NCBI GenBank assembly: GCA_036563615.1
Contig: DATCMB010000022.1
Location: forward strand, 541,001 to 605,000
Direction of reading: 5' to 3'
From: Candidatus Binatia bacterium
Lineage (GTDB): Bacteria; Desulfobacterota; Binatia; UBA12015
Length of the DNA stretch: 64,000 nt
The translations under genes and the position numbers were made by a program. Below, one piece after another: positions 49,157 through 57,367 of the stretch. A model generated the notes under the pieces. The model was not told the origin of the DNA and ran no database searches. It saw nothing but the letters and a program-made list of their open reading frames with translations. The first letter of the stretch is position 1, and each line of letters opens with the position of its first letter.

Positions 49157-51583
49157 GTGACGTGCGCCCGTCCGCTGTCGGCACGCCGACCGCTCGCGCG
49201 AAGCGCGATGCTGCCGCTGGTCGCGGTGGGCCTGCTCGTCGGACAAGCGCTGCCGGAGGACGACCTGCTGACCGCGCTGCTCGTCGCCGGCGTCCTCGCG
49301 GCGCCGACGCTCTTGCTCCGCCACCGCCGGCTCGGGACCGCGGCTCTGCTGCTGCTGGTGCCGGCGTCGATCGGTCGCGCCCAGATCGCCTGGGAGGACG
49401 CGCGCCGAGATGCGCGGCTGGCGAACGTCGCGGAAGAGGTCTGCGAGCTTCACGGACGCGTGGTCGCGGTCCGTCTCGGACCGTCGCGCGGCGGGACGCG
49501 CGCGACGCTCGACCTCGAGCTGCGCGGGTCGCCGCCGTTCGCCGACGGCGAGCGCGTGCGGCTCACGGTCTGGAGCACCGAGCGAACCTGGCGGGTCGGG
49601 GAGAGCGTCCGTGCTCGCGCGTCGCCGCGGGCGCCGCGCGGCTTCTGCAACCAGGGCACGGACGGCTACGCGCGCTGGTGCTGGCGCAGCGGCATCGTCG
49701 CGCTCGCGTCCGTGCCGAACGACGCCGCGGTCGAGGTCGAACCGCGTAGCGAGAACGCGCTCGCGCTCGACACCTGGATCGACGACGCGCGCACGTCGAT
49801 CGGCGCCGCGCTCGAGCGCGCGGTGACCGACCATGCGCAGCGCAGCATCCTGCGCGCGCTCGTCCTCGGCGACCAGCGCGAGATCCCGCGCGACGTCCGG
49901 GACGCCTACGCTCGCACCGGCACGGCGCACGTCCTCTCCGTGTCCGGGCTGCACATCGCGCTGGTCGCGACCTCGGTCTACGTCGCGCTCGCCTGGCTGC
50001 TCGCGCGCTGGCCGTGGCTCGCGTTGCGCGTCCTGGTCGTCCGCGTGGCGGCGCTTGCGGCGATCCCGCCAGCGCTCGCCTACACGGCGCTCAGCGGCGG
50101 CGCGGTCGCGACGCTGCGCGCGCTCGCCATGGCGGCCATCGGGCTCGGCGCCGTGTCCCTCGTGCGACGTCCCGACGTGTGGACGGCGCTCGCGGCGGCG
50201 GCGATCGCGCTCGCGTTGAGCGATCCCGGCGTCGCCTCGGAGGCGTCGTTTCAGCTGTCGTTCGCGTCGGTGGCGGCGCTGGTCGTCGCGGGCGAGCGTC
50301 TGCAGCGGCTGCGCCTGGAGCACGCGAGCCCATGGCTCGCGGGCGAGCGGCTCGTGGGACGCGTCGTCGCGGTGCTGCTCGCCGCGGTCGTCGCGTCGCT
50401 CGCGGCGACGCTGGCGACGGCGCCGCTCACCGCGTTCCACTTCGGCTCGGTGGCGCTCGTCGGCGTGGTGGCGAACCTCGTGGTCGTGCCGCTCGTGGGA
50501 TGGCTCGCGCTGCTGCTCGGGCTCGTCGGCGCGACGGTGTCGTTCGTGTCGCCCGCCGTCGGCGAGCCGTTGCTGTGGCTCGGTGGCCTCGCGATCGCGC
50601 CGGCGAACCGCTTCGTCGCCTGGCTCGCGGCGCAGCCGTGGTGCGCGCTCGACGTCTCGCTCGCTTCGCCGGCGACGGTGATCGGGCTTCTCGCCTTGCT
50701 CGTCGCGGCGCGACCCAACGCCGCCGGACGACGGGCGTTGCTCGCGCTCGCGGCGATTGCGCTCGCGGCCGGTCTCGCGAGCGAGCGGCCGTGGCGACGC
50801 GAGCTCGTGGTGCGCTTCCTCGACGTGGGGCAGGGCGACGCCGCGCTCGTCGTCCTGCCGGGAAGCGCAGGCGCGCTGCTCATCGACGCCGGCGGGCTCG
50901 GCGGCGCGTTCGACACCGGCGAGCGGGTCGTGCTGCCGGCGCTGCGGCGTGCGGCGGTACGGCGTCTCGACGCGCTCGTGCTCTCGCACCCCGACTTCGA
51001 CCACTACGGCGGGATGGCGGCGGTGGCGCGCGGCGTGCGCGTCGCGGAGCTGTGGTCGTCGGGAAGAAGAGCGCGCGCGCCGGCGTTCGAGGATCTGCTC
51101 GCGACGCTGCATGGGGCGGGTGCGCGAGCGCGGACGCTCGCGCGCGGCGACGTGCCGAGCGCGGCGCGCGCGGGCGCCGAGGTCGCGGTCCTGCACCCGC
51201 CCGCGCAGCTCCGGAACGCGTCCGAGAACGACGCCTCGCTGGTCCTGCGCGTGACCTTCGGCGCGACCCGCGTGCTGTTCACCGGCGACGTCGAGGAGCA
51301 CGCGGAGGCGGCGCTCGCCGGGGCGCGCGACGCCGTCGCCGCGACGGTGCTCAAGGTGCCGCACCACGGCAGCCGCACGTCGAGCACGCGGGCGTTTCTC
51401 GCCGCGAGCCGTCCGTCGCTCGCGGTCGCGATGCTCGGCTGGCGCAACCGCTTCGGCTTTCCGGCGCCCGCGGTGCGCGAGCGTCACGCGGCCTTCGGCG
51501 CCGCCTGGCGCGAGACCGCCGCGCACGGCGAGGTCGTGGTCGTGTCCGACGGCCAGCTCGAGCGCGTGCGCCTCTGCCGCTGA
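49157..51583 (+). CDS. comEC: ComEC/Rec2 DNA-uptake channel protein
   Basis: This 808-residue protein has an N-terminal OB-like DUF4131 region, a polytopic competence domain (SGLHIALVATSVYVA) and a C-terminal metallo-beta-lactamase-like domain with LDVGQGDA, SHPDFDHYGG and VPHHGS. It is the inner-membrane channel for transformation DNA; the lactamase domain may degrade the second strand. I chose the GTG at 49157 because GGAGG lies 7 nt before it; the frame is open 30 nt further up. It lies 81 nt after uvrC. Confidence 0.93.
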   Translation: MTCARPLSARRPLARSAMLPLVAVGLLVGQALPEDDLLTALLVAGVLAAPTLLLRHRRLGTAALLLLVPASIGRAQIAWEDARRDARLANVAEEVCELHGRVVAVRLGPSRGGTRATLDLELRGSPPFADGERVRLTVWSTERTWRVGESVRARASPRAPRGFCNQGTDGYARWCWRSGIVALASVPNDAAVEVEPRSENALALDTWIDDARTSIGAALERAVTDHAQRSILRALVLGDQREIPRDVRDAYARTGTAHVLSVSGLHIALVATSVYVALAWLLARWPWLALRVLVVRVAALAAIPPALAYTALSGGAVATLRALAMAAIGLGAVSLVRRPDVWTALAAAAIALALSDPGVASEASFQLSFASVAALVVAGERLQRLRLEHASPWLAGERLVGRVVAVLLAAVVASLAATLATAPLTAFHFGSVALVGVVANLVVVPLVGWLALLLGLVGATVSFVSPAVGEPLLWLGGLAIAPANRFVAWLAAQPWCALDVSLASPATVIGLLALLVAARPNAAGRRALLALAAIALAAGLASERPWRRELVVRFLDVGQGDAALVVLPGSAGALLIDAGGLGGAFDTGERVVLPALRRAAVRRLDALVLSHPDFDHYGGMAAVARGVRVAELWSSGRRARAPAFEDLLATLHGAGARARTLARGDVPSAARAGAEVAVLHPPAQLRNASENDASLVLRVTFGATRVLFTGDVEEHAEAALAGARDAVAATVLKVPHHGSRTSSTRAFLAASRPSLAVAMLGWRNRFGFPAPAVRERHAAFGAAWRETAAHGEVVVVSDGQLERVRLCR

Positions 51584-51590
51584 TGCGCGC

Positions 51591-53549
51591 TCAGCGTGGC
51601 GTGGGGGTGTCGGCGCGCTGCTCCTGGCGCCGCGCCTTGTCGATCTCGTTGAAGCGGAAGGTGAGCTCGTAGCAGCCTTCGTGCAGACGGCTCGTCATCG
51701 GCGAGCACCAGCGGCCGAAGACGTGCAGCATGCGCGCGTTGCGCGCGAGGACCTGCGCCGTGAAGCCCTCGATCTGCCGGCTGCGCGCGTAGTCCATCAG
51801 GAGGTGGAGCAGCTTGGTGCCGATCCCCTGGTTCTGGAAGTCGTCGTGGACGACGAAGGCGCACTCGGCGAGGTTGGTCTTCGGGTCGAGGTCGTAGCGC
51901 GCGACGGCGACCAGGTGGTCGAGCTCGCCCGTGTCTTCCGCGCCGCTTGCGACGAAGCCACCGATCGCCATGCGCTGGTCGTAGTCGAGGGTGACGAAGC
52001 GCTGGACCTGCGCGTCGGTGAGCCGCTTCAGCGGCGTGCCGTAGCGCAGGTAGATCGTCTCGTCGGAGTGCGAGTGGAAGAAGTCGCGCAGCGCGCGCTC
52101 GTCGTCGGGCCGCAGCGGACGGAACAGGATGCGGCGCCCGTCCTTCAGGGTCGATTCCGTGACGACGCTGGTCGGGTAGGGCAGCGCCTGCTCGGGCAGC
52201 GGGATCTGCGACGGCATGACGAAGCGCCGCTCCTTCGCCGCGTTCAGCAGCTCCGAGCGGAAGTCGGGGTGCGCGATCGAGATCAGCGCGAGCGCGCGCT
52301 CGCGCACGGTGCGGCCGTGCAGGTTCGCGACGCCGTACTCGGTGACGACGTAGTGTACGTCGCCGCGCGTGACGACGATGCCCGAGCCCTCGCTCAGCAC
52401 CGGGACGATGCGCGACACGGCGCCGTTCTCGGCGGTCGAGCGCATCGCGATGATCGGCTTGCCGCGACGCGAGCGTCGCGCGCCGCGGATGAAGTCGACC
52501 TGGCCGCCGATGCCGCTGAAGAACTTGTGGCCAATCGAGTCCGCGCACACTTGGCCCGTGAGGTCGACCTGTAACGCCGAGTTGATCGCGATCATGTCGT
52601 CGTGCTGCGCGATCACGAACGGGTCGTTCACGAAGTCGACGCCGAGGAACTCGAACAACGGATTGTCGTCGACGTAGTCGTAGAGCTTCCGGCTGCCCAT
52701 GCAGAACGACGCCACGACCTTGCCCTTGTGGATCGTCTTGCGCCGTCCCGTGATGACCCCGCCCTCGATGAGCGGGACGATGCCGTCCGAGAACATCTCG
52801 GTGTGCACGCCGAGGTCGTGCTTGTCGCCGAGGAGCGGCGTGAGCGCCTGCGGGACCTCGCCGATCCCCATCTGCAGCGTGGCGCCGTCGGGGATCAGGC
52901 TCGAGACGTTGCGCGCGATCTCCTTGCAGACGTCGTCGGGCGGCGTGCTCGGCAGCTCGAGCAGCGGCGCGTCGCACTCGACCAGCGCGTCGATCTCGCT
53001 GACGTGCACGAAGCTGTCGCCGTGCGTCCGCGGCATGTTCGGGTTGACCTCGGCGAGCACGACGTCGGCGGACTCGATCGCGCTCTTCACCACGTCGACC
53101 GAGATGCCGAGGCTGACGTAGCCCGCGCGGTCGGGCGGCGAGACCTGGATCAGCGCAACGTCGACGCGCAGGCGTCCGCTGCGGAACAGGCCCGGGATCT
53201 CGGAAAGGAAGACCGGCGTGTAGTCGGCGTGACCCGCGTGCACCGCGTCACGGACGTTGGCGCCGATGAAGAACGCGTTGTGGCGGAAGCGGGTCGGGAA
53301 GCGCGGGTCGGCGTAGGGCGCCACTCCGAGCGTCAGGATGTGCATGATCTCGCCGGCGACCACCGCCTGGTTCTCGGCGAGCGCTCGGACGAGCATTTGC
53401 GGCTCGGCGCACCCCGAGCCGATGAAGATGTGGTCGCCGGAGCGGACCTTGGTGACGGCCTCGGCGGCCGACATGTAGCGGTCGGCGTACGCTCCTGGCC
53501 GATCTTTCGTGCGACGCGGGTGCGATCGCACTTCTCGCCTCAATGCCAT
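51591..53549 (-). CDS. Acetyl-CoA hydrolase/transferase fused to GNAT acetyltransferase
   Basis: This protein has 652 residues. Residues about 20-440 are an acetyl-CoA hydrolase/transferase (class I CoA transferase; GIGEVPQAL, TEYGVANLHGRT, IAHPDFR). After a short linker, residues about 475-635 form a GNAT domain (FVVHDDFQNQGIGTKLLHLLMDYA). The first part would move CoA between acetate and other acids. The second may acetylate a protein or small molecule with the acetyl-CoA. It converges with comEC with 7 nt between ends. Confidence 0.92.
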   Translation of the reverse strand: MALRREVRSHPRRTKDRPGAYADRYMSAAEAVTKVRSGDHIFIGSGCAEPQMLVRALAENQAVVAGEIMHILTLGVAPYADPRFPTRFRHNAFFIGANVRDAVHAGHADYTPVFLSEIPGLFRSGRLRVDVALIQVSPPDRAGYVSLGISVDVVKSAIESADVVLAEVNPNMPRTHGDSFVHVSEIDALVECDAPLLELPSTPPDDVCKEIARNVSSLIPDGATLQMGIGEVPQALTPLLGDKHDLGVHTEMFSDGIVPLIEGGVITGRRKTIHKGKVVASFCMGSRKLYDYVDDNPLFEFLGVDFVNDPFVIAQHDDMIAINSALQVDLTGQVCADSIGHKFFSGIGGQVDFIRGARRSRRGKPIIAMRSTAENGAVSRIVPVLSEGSGIVVTRGDVHYVVTEYGVANLHGRTVRERALALISIAHPDFRSELLNAAKERRFVMPSQIPLPEQALPYPTSVVTESTLKDGRRILFRPLRPDDERALRDFFHSHSDETIYLRYGTPLKRLTDAQVQRFVTLDYDQRMAIGGFVASGAEDTGELDHLVAVARYDLDPKTNLAECAFVVHDDFQNQGIGTKLLHLLMDYARSRQIEGFTAQVLARNARMLHVFGRWCSPMTSRLHEGCYELTFRFNEIDKARRQEQRADTPTPR

Positions 53550-53668
53550 CTTCCTCGGCGGTGGCGCGTCAAGCCAACGCCGTGCGTCGACGACGTCGAT
53601 GGCTCACGACCAGCGGGTGGCGGTGCTTGCGGCGGTGCCCTCCCGTTCCTCGGTTGCCCTCGGTGGCG

Positions 53669-53851
53669 TCAGTGCTTGTGCTCGATTCGGCGGCCGAACG
53701 TCACCTCACCCTTGTCGATGCGCAGCGAGAAGCCGCAGTCCGGATTGGTGCACACCCACGCCTTGAACATCACGGTGGCGCCTTCCTGCCCATAGTCGGA
53801 GAGAGGGATCAGCAACCCATTGTTGCATTTCTGGCACTTGGGCAACTCCAT
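53669..53851 (-). CDS. Small zinc-ribbon protein
   Basis: This 60-residue protein has CxxC in KCQKC and C-x4-C in VCTNPDC, which look like zinc-binding knuckles around a two-strand ribbon. The ATG at 53851 follows AGGAGGTG at ideal spacing, so the longer frame to 53887 is rejected. The function is unknown; it may bind nucleic acid or act in a complex. Confidence 0.75.
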   Translation of the reverse strand: MELPKCQKCNNGLLIPLSDYGQEGATVMFKAWVCTNPDCGFSLRIDKGEVTFGRRIEHKH

Positions 53852-53903
53852 CTCACCACCTCCTCTGGGCAAGCACCGGCCAGGCAATGTATAGGCTCAC
53901 GAA

Positions 53904-54410
53904 ATGTCACAAATCAAGGAGATGCCGCGGGAATCGCAGCCTGACGCGGTGCCGCGCACGACCGTTTCGACGACGTCGTCGCAGACCGAATTGCTGACGC
54001 GATTGCGCGATCTCCTCGACGAGCGTGCACGATTGCAGGACGCATTGTTGAGCGTCGATCGCGAGATCGATCGCGTTCGTCGCGACGCGGTCGAAGCGGC
54101 GCGCGTCGAAGCGGAGCAGTTGCGCCACGCCGGTGAAGATCGGATCTTCACCGTCGGCGCGGAGACGCTGCTGCAGGGGCGAGCGGAGCCACCCGCGGAG
54201 GTCGACCGCGAGGACTTCGCCCGCTGCGCGCGCAAGGTCGCGCGGGCGCTCCGGAGCCGCGGCGAGTCGCTCACCGGAACCGTGGTGAAGGTGCGCTTCG
54301 AGGCGCGCTCGGGACGCGTGGTCGCGGTGGGAGTCAAGAGCGGCGACGACGCGAGCGAGCGTCAGATCTACCGCCGCTTCGATCTCGCCGGAGGCGGGCT
54401 CGGCCGCTGA
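53904..54410 (+). CDS. Coiled-coil protein of unknown function
   Basis: This 168-residue protein is not recognised. Residues about 25-75 form a charged coiled coil (LLTRLRDLLDERARLQDALLSVDREIDRVRRDAVEAARVE pattern, heptads visible). The rest is a small alpha/beta stretch (ESLTGTVVKVRFEARSGRVVAVGVKSGD). No signal or membrane segment is seen. It converges with the RNase E/G gene, 6 nt apart at the ends. Start at 53904 or 53922 is unclear. Confidence 0.6.
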   Translation: MSQIKEMPRESQPDAVPRTTVSTTSSQTELLTRLRDLLDERARLQDALLSVDREIDRVRRDAVEAARVEAEQLRHAGEDRIFTVGAETLLQGRAEPPAEVDREDFARCARKVARALRSRGESLTGTVVKVRFEARSGRVVAVGVKSGDDASERQIYRRFDLAGGGLGR

Positions 54411-54416
54411 TCGCGG

Positions 54417-56297
54417 TCAGGGCTCGTTGGCCGCGGGACCCGCGGCCGCGGGCAGCATCGGCAGCTCGTTCGAGCCGCTCGCCTTGCGGGTCGACGCGCT
54501 GACCTGAACCTCGCAGTGGTTGCGCGGCAGCTTGGCGTCGGCGCGGATCGTGATGCGGATCTGGAGCTTGCTCTCGAGCTCCTCGACGCCGGCGCGCAGC
54601 GGCCCCTGCAGCGCGGCCGCGACCTCGGGCGGCAGGGTGGCGGTCACGCGCTCCGCTTCGGGCGCCGCGGCGACGTGCCGACGGATCACCCGCAGCGCCT
54701 CGGCGGCGAGCGTGCCGACCGACTTGAGACGCCCGTCGCCGTTGCACGTCGGGCAGGGCGTGGTGATGAGCTGGCGGAGGTTGTCGCGGGTCCGCTTGCG
54801 CGTCATCTGCACCAGGCCGAGCTCCGAGATGCGCAGGATGTTGGTGCGCGCCTTGTCGCGCTTGACCGCCTCGGCCAGGGCCTCGCTCACCTTCTTGCGG
54901 TTGGCGGCCTTCTCCATGTCGATGAAGTCGATGATGATGATGCCGCCGATGTTGCGCAGGCGCAGCTGATCGATCGCGACCCGCGCGGCCTCCAGGTTGG
55001 TCTTGAGGACCGTCTCCTCGTGCGTCTTCTTGCCAACGAAGCGGCCGGTGTTGACGTCGATGGTGGTGAGCGCCTCCGTCTGGTCGAACACCAGGTAGCC
55101 GCCCGACTTCAGCCAGACGCGTCGCTCCAGCGCGCGGTTGACCTGGTTCTCGATGCCGAAGTGGTCGAAGATCGGCTCGACCCCGTCGTACATCTCGACG
55201 CGTGACTTGAGCTTCGGCTGCAGCACGCTGTCGACGAACTCGATCACCCGCTTGTGATCCTCCGGACGGTCGAGGACCACCTGACGGACGTCGCTGGTGA
55301 AGAGGTCGCGCACGGCGCGCAGCACGATGTCGAGGTCGGCGTGCAGCAGCGCGGGCGCGGCGGTCTTCTCGCTCTTCTTGACGATGCTCGTCCAGAGCCG
55401 CGACAGGAAGCGCATGTCGGCGACGATCTCGCGCTTGCTGACGCCCTCGCAGGCCGTGCGGACGATGAAACCCCCGGCTCCCTTCGGGCGCCCGTTGGCG
55501 ACGATGTCGCGCAGGCGCTGACGCTCCTTCTCGTCTTCGATGCGCCGCGACACGCCGATGTGGTCGGTCGTCGGCATGTAGACGACGTAGCGGCCGGGCA
55601 GCGAGATGTGCGACGTGATCCGCGCGCCCTTCGAGCCGATCGGCTCCTTGGACACCTGGACGAGGATCTCCTGGCCCTTGGTGAGGACCTCCTCGATGCT
55701 CGGCATCGGAACGTCCTCGCGCGCCTTGGGACGCGCGGTGTCGGAGCTCGCGTCCTCCGCCGGCGCGGCCGGATCGGTTTCCGACGACGCAGCATCGGCG
55801 TCGGCGTCGACCGCCGTTGCGGCCTCGGTCGTGGCGTCGGGCGATGCCGTGGTGTCGGTAGCAGCGGCGTCGTCGGCGCTCGGCATGCCCTCGTCGCTCG
55901 CGGGAGCGCTCGCGCCTTCCGTCGACTCGACCTCCGTCTGCGAGGCGAGCGCTTCCTCCGGCTCGAGGTCCTCCGCGTAGGCGGCGAGCGACGCTTCGAG
56001 CTCGATGTCGGTCGCGAGCTCGCCGCTCGGCGTGTCGGTGCCCTCGGTGGCGGTGGCGTCGCTGTCCGGGGCGCGCCAGAAGTCGGACACGTGCATGAAC
56101 GCGGCCTTGTCGAGCCCGATGTCGACGAACGCCGCCTGCATGCCGGGCAGCACCCGGAGCACCTTGCCCTTGTAGATGTTGCCGACGATCGAGTGCTCGC
56201 CGCCGCTCTCGACGTGCAGCTCGGCGACGGCCGTCCCCTCGACGAGGGCGACCCGCGTCTCGATGGCCGAGGAATTGATGATGATGCGCTTCTGCAC
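54417..56297 (-). CDS. rng: Ribonuclease E/G-family protein with acidic insert in S1 domain
   Basis: This protein has 626 residues. The S1 domain (from about residue 36) is split by an acidic Ala/Thr/Asp/Glu-rich insert at about 76-197. The catalytic DNase I-like domain has Asp414 (TTIDVNTGRF) and Asp457 (IIIIDFIDM), and the zinc link is CPTCNGDG (Cys515, Cys518). It processes rRNA and decays mRNA. It is too short for the RNase E scaffold, so it is of RNase G type. It starts at GTG 56297. The upstream gene-free stretch 56298-56587 has two direct GTGCTAGC copies (56378, 56393). Confidence 0.92.
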   Translation of the reverse strand: MQKRIIINSSAIETRVALVEGTAVAELHVESGGEHSIVGNIYKGKVLRVLPGMQAAFVDIGLDKAAFMHVSDFWRAPDSDATATEGTDTPSGELATDIELEASLAAYAEDLEPEEALASQTEVESTEGASAPASDEGMPSADDAAATDTTASPDATTEAATAVDADADAASSETDPAAPAEDASSDTARPKAREDVPMPSIEEVLTKGQEILVQVSKEPIGSKGARITSHISLPGRYVVYMPTTDHIGVSRRIEDEKERQRLRDIVANGRPKGAGGFIVRTACEGVSKREIVADMRFLSRLWTSIVKKSEKTAAPALLHADLDIVLRAVRDLFTSDVRQVVLDRPEDHKRVIEFVDSVLQPKLKSRVEMYDGVEPIFDHFGIENQVNRALERRVWLKSGGYLVFDQTEALTTIDVNTGRFVGKKTHEETVLKTNLEAARVAIDQLRLRNIGGIIIIDFIDMEKAANRKKVSEALAEAVKRDKARTNILRISELGLVQMTRKRTRDNLRQLITTPCPTCNGDGRLKSVGTLAAEALRVIRRHVAAAPEAERVTATLPPEVAAALQGPLRAGVEELESKLQIRITIRADAKLPRNHCEVQVSASTRKASGSNELPMLPAAAGPAANEP

Positions 56298-56516
56298 GTC
56301 AGCCTACCGGCGCGAAGGCTCGCGTCGCGCCGGAGCCGAGAGAGGCGGTCAACCCGCCCGCGAGCGATGCCGGGGAAGTGCTAGCCGGAATGGTGCTAGC
56401 GGGGAACAGCGCGGCACGGCGTGGAGGCATCCCCTGAGCCCACGCGCGTGGCGCGGTCGTCATGCTGGCGGACGCTATCCAATGGTCCCACGAAGAGCAA
56501 GACCCCAGTCGCTGCC

Positions 56517-56545
56517 TTGACTTGGCGCGGTGGGCACCGTTACGT
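56517..56545 (+). promoter_or_regulatory. Possible sigma-70 promoter before the HNH gene
   Basis: TTGACT and TTACGT are separated by 17 nt. The -35 is close to consensus, the -10 weak. It would start transcription near 56552, a short leader before the HNH gene. Confidence 0.35.
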
Positions 56546-56587
56546 CCGGGTGCGGAAACATGACGGGTGACCCGGTCGAGAGCGGCC

Positions 56588-57244
56588 ATGAGCGGTGGGG
56601 TTGCGGTCAGCCTTGAGGAAACTCCCGAGGCCTCCGCAGCGAGGCCGTCGCGTTCGCGCGATGTCCTCCATTCGAAGACCCTCGTTCTGAACCGCTCCTT
56701 TCTTCCCATCCACATCACCTCCGTCCGCCGGGCCTGCATCATGTTGTACCAGGGGATCGCGCGCGCGGTCGACGATCAGTACCAGACCTTCGACTTCGTC
56801 TCCTGGTGCAAGTACGGCACGGCGCGCGAAACGCTGGGTCTCGTCGGGGGCGCGATGCCGGTTCCCCGGGTCATCCTGCTCGTGAGCTACGATCGTGTAC
56901 CGCGACGTCACGTCCGCTTCACGCGCGCCAACGTCTACGCGCGCGACCGCGACACCTGCCAATATTGTGGCCGACGCTTTCCGCGTAGCGAGCTCAACCT
57001 CGACCACGTCGTGCCGCGTTCGCAGGGCGGTCTCTCGACGTGGGACAACGTCGTGTGCTCGTGCCACAACTGCAATCGACGCAAGGGCGGGCGGACGCCC
57101 GAGCAGTGCGGGATCCGGCTGCTGCGCAAGCCGACCCGTCCGGCGTGGACGCCGTTTCTCGGCGAGACGTTCGGCCTCCGCCACTACGGGGAGTGGCGGC
57201 CGTTCCTGTCGTTTCTCGACGGATCCCTGCGCGACGTGGGCTGA
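56588..57244 (+). CDS. HNH endonuclease-family protein
   Basis: This 218-residue protein has an N-terminal region, LNRSFLPIHITSVRRACIMLYQG, typical of a widely conserved HNH family. Then comes an HNH/McrA domain with CxxC (CQYCGRRF), LDHVVPRSQGG, a second CxxC (CHNC) and NRRKGG. A metal-dependent DNA-cleaving or nicking role is likely; the cellular task is unknown. The start is ATG 56588; a GTG at 56567 is possible. The gene precedes smc. Confidence 0.85.
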   Translation: MSGGVAVSLEETPEASAARPSRSRDVLHSKTLVLNRSFLPIHITSVRRACIMLYQGIARAVDDQYQTFDFVSWCKYGTARETLGLVGGAMPVPRVILLVSYDRVPRRHVRFTRANVYARDRDTCQYCGRRFPRSELNLDHVVPRSQGGLSTWDNVVCSCHNCNRRKGGRTPEQCGIRLLRKPTRPAWTPFLGETFGLRHYGEWRPFLSFLDGSLRDVG

Positions 57245-57271
57245 GGACTGGCGCGGCGCGACCTCAACTGC

Positions 57272-57299
57272 TTGTGGTTCTCCTTGACTCGAACCACAA
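57272..57299. promoter_or_regulatory. 9-bp inverted repeat before smc, overlapping a possible promoter
   Basis: TTGTGGTTC and GAACCACAA are perfect inverted copies 10 nt apart, between the HNH stop and the smc start. TTGACT (57284-57289) in its loop could be a -35 with GATAGC (57308-57313) as -10. There is no T-run after the repeat, so an operator or hairpin is more likely than a classical terminator. Confidence 0.45.
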
Positions 57300-57367
57300 A
57301 GAGGTGGGATAGCCGTCGGAACACGTCGTGTCCGGTGCGCGTGGGTCGGTGACGAGGAGGTGGGGTA

